DNA of 64,000 bases from Actinomadura viridilutea (lineage in GTDB: Bacteria > Actinomycetota > Actinomycetes > Streptosporangiales > Streptosporangiaceae). Where the stretch lies: assembly GCA_003001795.1 (NCBI GenBank), contig PVNI01000001.1, positions 124,001-188,000 on the forward strand, read 5' to 3'. The notes below the pieces were generated by a model, which had not been told where the DNA came from, ran no database searches, and worked only from the letters and a program-made list of their open reading frames with translations. Every line of letters begins with the position of its first letter. Positions within the stretch are counted from its first letter, which is position 1. Positions 47,053 through 54,592 of the stretch are shown piece after piece. A program made the position numbers and the translations under genes.

Positions 47053-47730
47053 ATGGGACTGCGGCACGCGCTGACGGTGCTCGCCGAGCAGTGGGACGAC
47101 ATCCGCGACCGGCTGTCCGCCGAGGACGTCGCCGAGGTGCGCGCCCTGGTCGAGGAGTTTGCCCGGGAGGGCGACCGGGCGGCCTCGGAGGAGATCGCCG
47201 AGGAGATCGCCGACCTGCTGCGCGACCTGCTTCCGGGGGACCATCCGTTCCTCGCGGCCCTGCGCGGACGCGAGGAGCGCCTGGCGCCCGACCGGGCGCG
47301 GCGCGCGGCGGACCTGGCCGCCTGGTTCCGCCTCGCCGAGCCGCTGCGGGCGCGGCTCGTCGGCGCCGATCCGCCGCCGACGGCCGACGAGGTGGAACGC
47401 GCGGCCGCGGAGCGGCTGCTGGCCGTCCCCGCGCTCGGCGCCGACGAGCTGCGCGCGGGCGGGCAGGACCCGGGCGATCCGGACCTGATCCGCCTGGACG
47501 CCGCCGACGGCTCCGTCCGCTGGCCGGACTTCCAGTTCGCCCCCGACGGCTCCGTGCCGCCGGTCGTCCGGACCGTCAACCGGATCCTGGACGCCTCCGG
47601 CGACCCCTTCGGCGCGGCCGACTGGTGGCTGGGCGCCAACGGATGGCTGGGCGCCGTGCCCGCGCGGCTGATCGGCAGCGTTCCGGACGAGCGGCTGATC
47701 GCCGCGGCGCGCGCGGAGGCGGAGGTCTGA
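47053..47730 (+). CDS. predicted antitoxin or immunity partner of the RES protein
   Basis: A 225-residue acidic protein of no recognised family. The first half is helical and Glu-rich (EEFAREGDRAASEEIAEEIA). The end, VNRILDASGDPFGAADWW through LGAVPARLIGSVPDERLIAA, resembles the toxin-binding part of ParS/MbcA/Xre-type antitoxins, in which a helical bundle with a short WL..P...L motif caps a RES toxin. The RES gene begins two bases after this stop codon, the typical antitoxin-then-toxin order. The HTH domain of Xre antitoxins is not evident, so DNA-binding autoregulation is not supported. AGGAGAGG precedes the ATG at 47053. Confidence 0.55.
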   Translation: MGLRHALTVLAEQWDDIRDRLSAEDVAEVRALVEEFAREGDRAASEEIAEEIADLLRDLLPGDHPFLAALRGREERLAPDRARRAADLAAWFRLAEPLRARLVGADPPPTADEVERAAAERLLAVPALGADELRAGGQDPGDPDLIRLDAADGSVRWPDFQFAPDGSVPPVVRTVNRILDASGDPFGAADWWLGANGWLGAVPARLIGSVPDERLIAAARAEAEV

Positions 47731-47731
47731 G

Positions 47732-48400
47732 ATGCCCAAGGTCCCGCCTCCGACGCGCTTTCGCGCCACCCCGCGCCTGCGCACGCTCCCGGCCGGCACG
47801 CGCCTGTGGCGGGTGCACCATCGGAACCACAAGGCGACCGACTTCAACCCCCGCCTGGCCGACCCCAACTTCGGCGGCGGACGCTTCGACGGCACCGAGC
47901 GCGACCCCTACTCCACCTACTACGCGGCCCTGGAGGCGGGGACCGCGCTGGCGGAGACCCTGCTGCGCGGCGTGCCCTTCAACGACCGCGGGTACCGGAC
48001 GATCAGGCGCGCCTCCGTCCAGGACCGCCGCGCGAGCGTCGTCGAGACCACCGAGGACCTGACGCTGGTCGACCTGTGCTCGGGGGAGGCGCTGGCCGCG
48101 GTGGCCCAGGACACCTGGCTCGTCCAGGCCGATCCGGCCGACTACCACGCCACCCGGCGCTGGGCGAGCTGGATCAGGGAGCAGGCGCCCGCGGCGCAGG
48201 GCCTGATCTGGCCCTCCCGACGCGAGGGCGGCCGCGAAGCCCTGGTGCTCTTCGGCGACCGGTGCCCGGACGGCGTCCTGACCGACGACTACGCCACGGG
48301 CCGCGACCTCGACGACCTGGAGGGAGCCGTCTGGATCAACGCGCTCCTCGCCCCCTACCGGGCCCGCATCGCCAAGCCCCGGAACACCGCGTCGCGATAG
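47732..48400 (+). CDS. RES-domain protein, likely NAD+ phosphorylase toxin
   Basis: A 222-residue RES-domain protein. The core FNPRLADPNFGGGRFDG carries the family's Arg, and STYYAALEAGTALAETL holds the Tyr and Glu of the active site, with a late SRREGG element. In characterised members such as MbcT, RES enzymes break down NAD+ by phosphorolysis and arrest growth. The length fits the family. It is the last gene of the run that begins at 29412 and is preceded by a candidate antitoxin. A degraded copy of its 3' half is present 1.4 kb downstream in the mosaic at 49643-50032. Confidence 0.85.
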   Translation: MPKVPPPTRFRATPRLRTLPAGTRLWRVHHRNHKATDFNPRLADPNFGGGRFDGTERDPYSTYYAALEAGTALAETLLRGVPFNDRGYRTIRRASVQDRRASVVETTEDLTLVDLCSGEALAAVAQDTWLVQADPADYHATRRWASWIREQAPAAQGLIWPSRREGGREALVLFGDRCPDGVLTDDYATGRDLDDLEGAVWINALLAPYRARIAKPRNTASR

Positions 48401-48474
48401 CCGCCTTCACCAGGGATTCCTGGTGATTCCGGACGCGCGGAGGAGGACGGGCGCACAGTAGTGGACTATCCATA

Positions 48475-48487
48475 CCGACTTAGTCGG
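48475..48487. promoter_or_regulatory. palindromic operator upstream of the cysteine dioxygenase leader
   Basis: CCGACTTAGTCGG is a perfect 13-base palindrome nested inside a wider inverted repeat CATACCG...CGGTATG (48471-48498). A -10-like TATGCT at 48496-48501 follows, so a protein bound here would cover the promoter. A winged-helix or Rrf2-type sulfur regulator is a reasonable guess. Confidence 0.55.
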
Positions 48488-48508
48488 GAAGACGGTATGC
48501 TGGTCGCC

Positions 48509-48595
48509 ATGCGTCCCGGGCCTTCCCTTTGGTCGCGCCTGCACGTCGACTTCGGGCGGCAGGCGAGCGACCTGTGTCGCCGAGCCCAGCGTTGA
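48509..48595 (+). CDS. cysteine-containing leader peptide
   Basis: A 28-residue open frame starting MRPGPSLW and continuing SRLHVDFGRQASDLCRRAQR. The core SRxHVD...R..S..CRR matches the short leader peptides found upstream of sulfur-metabolism genes in actinomycetes. The single Cys codon, TGT, is near the end, followed by Arg codons and TGA. It precedes the cysteine dioxygenase gene by 57 bases, a gap filled by a 20/21-base direct repeat (GTTGAGCC...GAAGCGAC at 48591 and 48611). Ribosome pausing at the Cys codon when cysteine is scarce could change expression of the dioxygenase. Confidence 0.65.
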   Translation: MRPGPSLWSRLHVDFGRQASDLCRRAQR

Positions 48596-48631
48596 GCCAG
48601 CCGAAGCGACGTTGAGCCGAGCCGAAGCGAC
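48591..48631 (+). repeat. two-copy tandem repeat in the leader region
   Basis: GTTGAGCCAGCCGAAGCGAC is followed directly by GTTGAGCCGAGCCGAAGCGAC, the second with one extra base. The first copy includes the stop codon of the leader peptide. The repeat lies where an attenuator would be and may change its folding. Confidence 0.7.
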
Positions 48632-48652
48632 GAGGGAAAGGACGGCACGCAG

Positions 48653-49105
48653 ATGACCGTGAGCACGACCGCGCCCGCCGAGAACAGGCTGGCCGAGATG
48701 GCCGGCGCCCTGGCCGCCGCCCCGGACGACTGGCTGCGCCGGGTGCGGCTGAACCCCGACGGGCGGTGGTACGAGCGCCTCCACCGGGACGACGACCACG
48801 AGGTGTGGCTGATCAGCTGGCTGCCCGGCCAGTCCACCGGCCTGCACGACCACGGAGGCTCGCGCGGCGCGTTCGCCGTCGCCCTGGGGGAGCTGGAGGA
48901 GGACGACCTGGGCGGCACGCGGCGGGTCGGCACGGGGCAGACGCGCGCGTTCGGCCCCGACTACATCCACGACGTGCGCAACACCTCGACGGCGCCCGCC
49001 GTGAGCGTGCACGTGTACTCGCCGCCGCTGGCCGTGATGAACCGCTACGAGCTCACCGGCGCCGGACTGGTCCGCCTCGCCGAGGAGCGGGCCGAACAGT
49101 GGTGA
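48653..49105 (+). CDS. cysteine dioxygenase-family protein
   Basis: A 150-residue cupin predicted to oxidise cysteine (or a related thiol) to its sulfinic acid with O2 at a non-haem iron. The iron-binding first cupin motif GLHDHGGSRGAFAVALGEL holds two His. The third His is in DYIHDVRNTS, and HVYSPPL follows. The length is short compared with mammalian enzymes but normal for bacterial ones. AAAGGA lies upstream of the ATG. Its leader peptide and operator suggest cysteine-responsive control, consistent with a role in removing excess cysteine. Its last codons are duplicated in the mosaic pseudogene at 49643-50032. Confidence 0.85.
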   Translation: MTVSTTAPAENRLAEMAGALAAAPDDWLRRVRLNPDGRWYERLHRDDDHEVWLISWLPGQSTGLHDHGGSRGAFAVALGELEEDDLGGTRRVGTGQTRAFGPDYIHDVRNTSTAPAVSVHVYSPPLAVMNRYELTGAGLVRLAEERAEQW

Positions 49106-49123
49106 CCGGCCGGTGACCGACCG

Positions 49124-49486
49124 TCAGCCGCGCCGCGCGTACTGGGAGATCTCGCCGAAGTCCAGCATCACGCAGGCCTCGTCGCCGATCACCTCGGCGT
49201 CGTGGCCCGGCGCTATGGCCACGGCCTCGCCCGGGGTCACGTCCTGCTCGGAGCCGTCGGCCATGTGGATCCGTATCCGCCCGGACACGCAGTAGGCCAG
49301 GTGCGACACCTCGCACCGCTCGGTGCCGGCGATCGGCCTGACATCGGCCGACCACCGCCAGCCGGGTTCGAACACCGCGCGGCCGACGGGACGGCCCGCC
49401 AGCGTCACTATGTCGACGTAGCCCTTGCTCTCGAACATGCGAGTTTCGTCCGGCTTGTCGAAACTCTTGACCTCGATGCCCGTCAT
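49124..49486 (-). CDS. small cupin-domain protein
   Basis: A 120-residue single-domain cupin. The motif region CEVSHLAYCVSGRIRIHMAD and VAIAPGHDAEVIGDEACVML are the two conserved cupin blocks, with His in each. ADG and PGEA turns are typical. No fused domain reveals its ligand; such proteins bind metals, sugars or small organic acids, or act as isomerases. It is convergent with the cysteine dioxygenase gene, 18 bases apart. The ATG at 49486 is preceded by a G-rich ribosome site. Confidence 0.75.
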   Translation of the reverse strand: MTGIEVKSFDKPDETRMFESKGYVDIVTLAGRPVGRAVFEPGWRWSADVRPIAGTERCEVSHLAYCVSGRIRIHMADGSEQDVTPGEAVAIAPGHDAEVIGDEACVMLDFGEISQYARRG

Positions 49487-49642
49487 GATGGCCCCCCGAA
49501 TGCCGTCGCTTTTTCAGGCTATGTCCGCACGGTGCGGAGGGCAGTTGTCATCTCGGTCATGTTTGTGCAGGTCAACATAGACGCGGCAACCGGTGCACCT
49601 CGGTGATAGCGGGGCGATGCCGTCGGACGCTCAGTTGGGGGC

Positions 49643-50032
49643 GTGGTTCGGCCATACGAGCAGCGCATGCCGGGACCGGGCGGCCCGGCGGGTGGGGCGG
49701 TCCCGGGCGGCGCGGCCGTGCGGGACGCCCGTCGGTCGAGGTTCGCGGATCCGTTTGTCGCCGCCCCGTACACCGCGATCAACGCCCTGAACCAGGCGCC
49801 CGCGGCGCAGGGCCTGATCTGGCCCTCCGAGCGCAAAGGGGGCCGCGACGCCCTGGTCCTCTTCGGCGACCGGTGCCCGGCGGCGTCCTGGGCGACGGCT
49901 ACGCCACGGGCCGCGACCTCGACGACCGGGACGGAGCCATGCGGATCAACGCCCTTCTGGCCCCCTACCGGGCCCGCATCGCCAAGCCCCGCTGCCGGCC
50001 GAGGAGCGCGCCGAGCAGTGGTGACCCGGTGA
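49643..50032 (+). pseudogene. mosaic pseudogene built from three neighbouring genes
   Basis: This stretch copies pieces of three local genes in order. Bases 49632-49665 match the start of the EI24-type gene at 52319 and its upstream (TTGGGGGCGTGGTTC, then a near-copy of CCGTACGAGCAGC). From about 49790 to 49991 it matches the 3' half of the RES gene (48181-48381), including GGCCTGATCTGGCCCTCC. From about 49996 to 50032 it matches the last codons and stop of the cysteine dioxygenase (49078-49106). A one-base deletion near 49880 (CCCGGCGGCG for CCCGGACGGCG) breaks the RES frame. It is a non-functional recombination product, although a 129-codon frame stays open by chance. Confidence 0.8.
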
Positions 50033-50057
50033 CGCGCTCCGGCTCGGCGGGCGCGGA

Positions 50058-52175
50058 TCACCGCGCGGGCGCGTCCTCCCGGGCTTGTGAGGCGGCGGGG
50101 CGGGCGGTGCCCGCCGTGACGGCCGCGCGCAGCCGCCAGCGGCCGGAGCCGCTGGTGCTGACCTGGAGCAGCGTCCACGGCGGCAGGTCGATCGGCGCGT
50201 CGCCGTCGGCGGCCGGCGCGAGCCCTTCGGTGAGGCGGTGCACGGCGATGCCGCCCTTCCCCAGGAAGGACGTCTCCAGACGCGCCGCCGGGCCGGTGTA
50301 GAACAGCACCGCCGGGTGGGCGCCCTGCACGGAAAAGAGGCCGAACGGGTGCACATGGTCCGTGCCCGGCCCGTCCAGCAGGTCCGGGGTGCCCGGTATC
50401 TGCCACAGCGGCAGGATGTCGATGGTCCAGGCGCCGTCCGCGCGCACTTCCAGAACGGCTCCGGCCGGGACGGCGAACGAGCAGACGGAGGCGAGCGCGG
50501 CCGGCTGCGGTCCCCGCCGCTCGACGGGGACGACCTGCCCCACGCTGTGCCGGAGGGCCAGGTCGGGGCCGCGCAGGAGCACCTCGTCGGCCTCGCCTTC
50601 GGTGAGGATGCCGATGCCGGGCGGCCCCTCGTACCTGACCACGTCGCGTCCGCGGCCGGAGATCGTCCGGTCGAACGCGCGGGCCGTTTCCGGGCCGCCG
50701 AACGCCACCGTCCAGGCGCCCGCCGCCTTGACCCGCAGCCGCGCCCCGCCGTCGACGACGAACCGGGCGGACCCGCCGCCGGGGACCGACGCCAGCGGCG
50801 CCCCCGCGCGCAGGCCGGAGCGGCCCGCGAGGACGCGCACACGGGCGGCGCCGTCGTTGGCGATCTCGGCGAGCACGGGCTGCGGTGCCGACGTCTCCTT
50901 GATCGTGAGGGACCGGTCGCCGGTGCCGGTGAGGACGGCGCGCCTGCCGTCCAGGAAGTGGTCGGCGGGCTCGAAGCCCGGCTGGCGGGGCGGCGTCTCC
51001 GGGACGCCCAGCCAGCGGCGCAGGTCGTCCGCCACCCGCTCCGGGTCGCTGACGCGCAACGAGATCCGGCGGTACCGCTCGCCGCGCCGGGGCAGCCGGG
51101 GGCGGTCGGCCAGGCGCCGGTCCGTGCCCCAGCTGATCAGCCAGGTCCAGTTGCCCCATCTGCGGCGCCGTCCCGGCAGGCGCACGCCGGTGCGGAGCAA
51201 AAGGTCGAGGTTGAGCGGTTCCCGGAACGGCGTCAGTTCGGCGTGCCCGTCCGCGCCCAGGCGGCCGCCGGGGTTCCCGCCGGTCGCCCGGACGGCGGCG
51301 ATGTCCGCGCGCCGGATCCGCGCCGTCTTCCACAGCAGCACGCTGTCACGGATGACGATCTCGTCGTCGCGCACCCGCAGCCTCGGCCGCAGCAGCAGCA
51401 TCCGGCCGATCTGCACCGCCGACGTGACGGGCACCGCCAGCGCGGCGGCGAGGAACAGGTTGAAGAGCAGTTCGTCGAAACCGGCGGGGTCGTCGTGCAG
51501 CAGCAGCTCGGTGCCCGTCCCGGCGGAGCCGATCGCCGCCAGCAGCACGAACGGGTAGGCGAGCGCCCAGCCGAAGGTCCGCGCGGGCGCTCGGACGATC
51601 TTCACCGGCACCGCGGACGGTCCCCGGGCGCTCCAGCTCCAGCGGTCCGCGGTGAACAGCTCACGCGCCCAGGTGCGCATGGCGGCGGCCGGGTCGACGG
51701 CCCGCAGGCGCCCGGGCAGCTCGGCCCACGGCGTCCGCACGGCCAGGACCGCCGCGGCGACGAGATTGATGGCGCCGAACAGCAGCCCGAACACCAGTGC
51801 CGAGATGGCCTCGCCCCGCTCCGGGGAGCCGTCCGCCGCGTACACGGAGTCGGGTGCCCCCACGTCGAGGGCGGGGATCCGGTCTCCGCGGGCGACGGCG
51901 TCCGCGTCCACGCCGCGCAGCCGGACGCCGGAGGCGCCGTCCTGCGGGGCGCCGTCGGGAGTGAACGTCCCGTACCAGTGGCATCCGTCGCGACCGCAGC
52001 TCTGCGAGTCGGCGACGAACACGCCCGCGCGTCCGTCACCGGCCGCGGCGCGGTCGGCCGCGCGGTGCTCGCGGACCGCCTGACCCAGCCCGAACACGGC
52101 GAACGCGAGTGCGGTGAGAACCACCGCCCACGCCACCGAGGGCGACTCAAGACGTCGGTCCAGGGCGCCGGACAT
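50058..52175 (-). CDS. large membrane protein of unknown function
   Basis: A 705-residue membrane protein with no family that I recognise. The first helix (VAWAVVLTALAFAVFGLGQA) is followed by an extracellular loop with two close cysteines (SQSCGRDGCHWYG) that could form a disulfide. Three more hydrophobic segments follow, e.g. ALVFGLLFGAINLVAAAVL and FVLLAAIGSAG. A PH-like strand set near residue 270 (LRVRDDEIVIRDSVLLWKTA) leads to a long soluble C-terminal half of beta-rich repeats with Trp-Thr motifs (GAWTVAF, GAWTIDILPL). I chose the ATG at 52175 because GAGG sits nine bases upstream; earlier in-frame starts exist. Confidence 0.65.
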   Translation of the reverse strand: MSGALDRRLESPSVAWAVVLTALAFAVFGLGQAVREHRAADRAAAGDGRAGVFVADSQSCGRDGCHWYGTFTPDGAPQDGASGVRLRGVDADAVARGDRIPALDVGAPDSVYAADGSPERGEAISALVFGLLFGAINLVAAAVLAVRTPWAELPGRLRAVDPAAAMRTWARELFTADRWSWSARGPSAVPVKIVRAPARTFGWALAYPFVLLAAIGSAGTGTELLLHDDPAGFDELLFNLFLAAALAVPVTSAVQIGRMLLLRPRLRVRDDEIVIRDSVLLWKTARIRRADIAAVRATGGNPGGRLGADGHAELTPFREPLNLDLLLRTGVRLPGRRRRWGNWTWLISWGTDRRLADRPRLPRRGERYRRISLRVSDPERVADDLRRWLGVPETPPRQPGFEPADHFLDGRRAVLTGTGDRSLTIKETSAPQPVLAEIANDGAARVRVLAGRSGLRAGAPLASVPGGGSARFVVDGGARLRVKAAGAWTVAFGGPETARAFDRTISGRGRDVVRYEGPPGIGILTEGEADEVLLRGPDLALRHSVGQVVPVERRGPQPAALASVCSFAVPAGAVLEVRADGAWTIDILPLWQIPGTPDLLDGPGTDHVHPFGLFSVQGAHPAVLFYTGPAARLETSFLGKGGIAVHRLTEGLAPAADGDAPIDLPPWTLLQVSTSGSGRWRLRAAVTAGTARPAASQAREDAPAR

Positions 52176-52306
52176 GCGCATCACCCTCAACGGCGCGGGG
52201 AGATGTGATTCAGACCATGATCGCATAAGTCCCCCGGGGGCGCCTCCGCGAGCGCGGGTCGACGGCGCAGCGCGACGCCCCGATCGCGGAGTGATCCCGA
52301 GGCCGC

Positions 52307-52312
52307 TAGTTT
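52307..52312 (+). promoter_or_regulatory. -10 element of a leaderless start
   Basis: TAGTTT is six G-rich bases before the GTG at 52319, and no ribosome site is present, so the mRNA probably begins at the start codon. The degraded copy at the mosaic pseudogene has CAGTTG at this place and would not work as a -10. Confidence 0.55.
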
Positions 52313-52318
52313 GGGGGC

Positions 52319-53212
52319 GTGGTTCAGCCGTACGAGCAGCACGGGCCGGGCGCGACCCCCGGCCGGACGGGGCGACCGGTGTCGGCGGGCCCGCACGGCC
52401 CGGCAGGCCCGCAGGGGCCGATGGGCCAGATGGACACGACGGGCGGCGCGGACGCGCCCCGCCCGTCGTGGTTCAAGGACCTGTTCAACGGGGTCGGCTA
52501 CCTGTTCCGGGGGCTGGCGTGGGCGGCGCGGCACCCGGCGCAGTGGCTGCTCGGGCTCGTCCCCGCGCTGATCGTGCTGGCCGTCTACGCGGCGGGGCTG
52601 ATCGCGCTGGCGTGGAACCTGGGCGACATGGCCCGCTGGGCGACGCCGTTCGCCGACGACTGGTCGTCCGGGCTGCGGGACGCCGCACGGGTGATCGCCG
52701 GTGTGGCGATCTACGGGTCGGCGCTGTTCCTGGCGGTGGTGACGTTCACCGCCGTGACCCTGCTCGTGGGCGACCCGTTCTACGAGGCGATCTCGGTGCG
52801 GGTGGAGGAGTCGCAGGGCGGCGCCCCGCCGGAGCCGGACGTGCCGCTGCCCACCCAGATCGGGCGGGCGATCGGCGACGCGGTCGTGCTGGGCCTGATC
52901 GCCTTGCTGTTCGGCGTGGTCTTCTTCGCGGGCGGGTTCATCCCGGTCGCCGGGCAGACGGTCGTGCCCGTGGCGGCGGCCTGCGTGTCGGGCTGCCTGC
53001 TGGCCGGTGAGCTGACCTCGATCGCGTTGGAGCGCCGCGGCCTGCTGCGCCGGGACCGGTTCGCGGTGCTGCGCCGGCACCGGCCGCTGGTCCTGGGATT
53101 CGGCGTGGCGACGTTCGTGGTGTTCCTCGTGCCGCTGGCGGCGGTGGTGATGATGCCCCCGGCCGTGGCCGGGGCCACGCTCATGGTGCGCGAGAGACTG
53201 ATTGTGTCCTGA
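52319..53212 (+). CDS. EI24/CysZ-type membrane protein
   Basis: A 297-residue integral membrane protein of the EI24 domain family, which includes the sulfate permease CysZ. A 50-residue Pro/Gly-rich cytoplasmic lead precedes the signature FNGVGYLFRGLAWAARHPAQ and about five hydrophobic segments. ALFLAVVTFTAVTLLVGDPFYEAIS is the conserved GDPFYE element, and LLAGELTSIALERRGL and FGVATFVVFLVPLAAVVMMP are typical of the family. Whether it moves sulfate is unclear; actinobacterial members are uncharacterised. The GTG start is inferred to be leaderless. Confidence 0.85.
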   Translation: MVQPYEQHGPGATPGRTGRPVSAGPHGPAGPQGPMGQMDTTGGADAPRPSWFKDLFNGVGYLFRGLAWAARHPAQWLLGLVPALIVLAVYAAGLIALAWNLGDMARWATPFADDWSSGLRDAARVIAGVAIYGSALFLAVVTFTAVTLLVGDPFYEAISVRVEESQGGAPPEPDVPLPTQIGRAIGDAVVLGLIALLFGVVFFAGGFIPVAGQTVVPVAAACVSGCLLAGELTSIALERRGLLRRDRFAVLRRHRPLVLGFGVATFVVFLVPLAAVVMMPPAVAGATLMVRERLIVS

Positions 53213-53252
53213 GTGTGATGAGGTGCCGGAGTGCACCGTGTTGATCTTCGCG

Positions 53253-53258
53253 TAACGT
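53253..53258 (+). promoter_or_regulatory. -10 element of a leaderless start
   Basis: TAACGT ends seven bases before the ATG at 53266 with no ribosome site in between, the same arrangement as at 52319 and 17417. Confidence 0.5.
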
Positions 53259-53265
53259 GGGCCGC

Positions 53266-54495
53266 ATGTCCGATCAGGGGGAGCGCGACGCGCGCTGGAC
53301 CGAGATGAGCGACGGTAGCGAGAAGGGAGAGCGCTCCGGCGCCACGCCGCCGGAGGCCGACGACGTCAAGGTCGCGCCCGTTCCTTCCGCCCCGGCCGCC
53401 ACCGGGACCGACACCGCCGAGCAGCCCGCCGTGACCGACACCGCCGAGCAGGCGGCCGTGTCCGACACCGCCGAGCAGGCGGCGGTGGGCGACACCGCGG
53501 AGCGGCCGGCGGCGACCGACGGCGCCGAGAAGGGCGACCGGTGGGAGGGCGAGCTGTTCGACGGCGCCGGGCCGGACGCGGGCGGCGCGGCCGACCCGCG
53601 GTACGAGGCGCCCACGTCGGGCGCGAGCGGCCCGGCCAAGCCGGGGCGGCCCAGCAGCGGCAACTGGCGGATGCCGGACTGGATGGCCGACGAGCAGAGC
53701 GCCGACGCCAAGCTGCACGGCACCGCCGACGCGGCCGACGACGAGGGCGGCCGGTCCAAGCTGGTGCTGTACGGCGGGGTCGGGCTGCTCGCCCTCGCGC
53801 TGCTCGCGGCGGGCGCCGTCTACTACGTCAAGCAGCGGGGCGGCGACGAGTCCGAGTCCGGCGCGGAGAAGGGCGCGACGACGCGCGGCGTGGAGGAGCC
53901 CGCGGTCGCCCTGCCCCCGGATCGGCCGCTGCGCCGCTTCCCCGGCCGTCCCAGCAAGGTGCTGGCGCAGGTCGCCGACCCCCACGCCGGCCTGTCGTAC
54001 CCGCGGCTGGCGCGGCCGTGGCAGGTGCCGACCAAGCAGAACCGGCTGGCGGTGCCCGGCTGGTCGGGCCAGCAGATCCTCGTCACCGAGCGCACCGGCG
54101 GGCGGATCTGGTACGGGCAGCTGCTCACCGGCACGCTCGCCCCGGCGCTGCGCGGCGCCTACGACGGGCCGGACAGCGTCAAGACCGTCGCGGGCCTGGC
54201 CGCCAAGAACCACGAGGCCGTCTACTACCAGTTCCCGCACAAGACCGCGCCGCTGGCGTCGCAGGCGCTGCCGGTGGGCGGACGCAAGGGCTGGCTGATC
54301 GCCTCCTACCTGACCTACAAGCGGGCGGGCGTGCGGGCGACGGGCGAGGTCGTCGCGACCGCCGTGATCGACACGGGCAGGCCCGCCCCGGCGGTGGTGT
54401 TCGTGTCGATCCCCAACACGCACCGCAAGCTGTGGCCGGACGTGAATCAGTTCCTGTCCGGGCTGAAGCCGGTGCCGCGCACCGGCACCGCCTGA
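53266..54495 (+). CDS. single-pass membrane protein, unknown function
   Basis: A 409-residue protein. The first 160 residues are acidic and repetitive, with repeats of DTAEQ (TDTAEQPAVTDTAEQAAVSD), followed by one transmembrane helix (LVLYGGVGLLALALLAAGAV) and a 220-residue extracellular domain. That domain is conserved-looking (GLSYPRLARPWQVPTKQNRL, ERTGGRIWYGQLLTG, THRKLWPDVNQFLSGLKPVP) but belongs to no family I can name. Orientation by the positive-inside rule puts the repeats in the cytoplasm. The ATG at 53266 is preferred to an upstream GTG because a -10-like TAACGT lies seven bases before it. Confidence 0.7.
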   Translation: MSDQGERDARWTEMSDGSEKGERSGATPPEADDVKVAPVPSAPAATGTDTAEQPAVTDTAEQAAVSDTAEQAAVGDTAERPAATDGAEKGDRWEGELFDGAGPDAGGAADPRYEAPTSGASGPAKPGRPSSGNWRMPDWMADEQSADAKLHGTADAADDEGGRSKLVLYGGVGLLALALLAAGAVYYVKQRGGDESESGAEKGATTRGVEEPAVALPPDRPLRRFPGRPSKVLAQVADPHAGLSYPRLARPWQVPTKQNRLAVPGWSGQQILVTERTGGRIWYGQLLTGTLAPALRGAYDGPDSVKTVAGLAAKNHEAVYYQFPHKTAPLASQALPVGGRKGWLIASYLTYKRAGVRATGEVVATAVIDTGRPAPAVVFVSIPNTHRKLWPDVNQFLSGLKPVPRTGTA

Positions 54496-54592
54496 CCGTG
54501 CGCGCGGACCGCGCCGCCGTTCGTCCGCGACCCCTCGGCAACCGAATGGCGTTCTTTTAGGCTGTGGCCGACGCCGAGGAGAGGGGTCGGGC

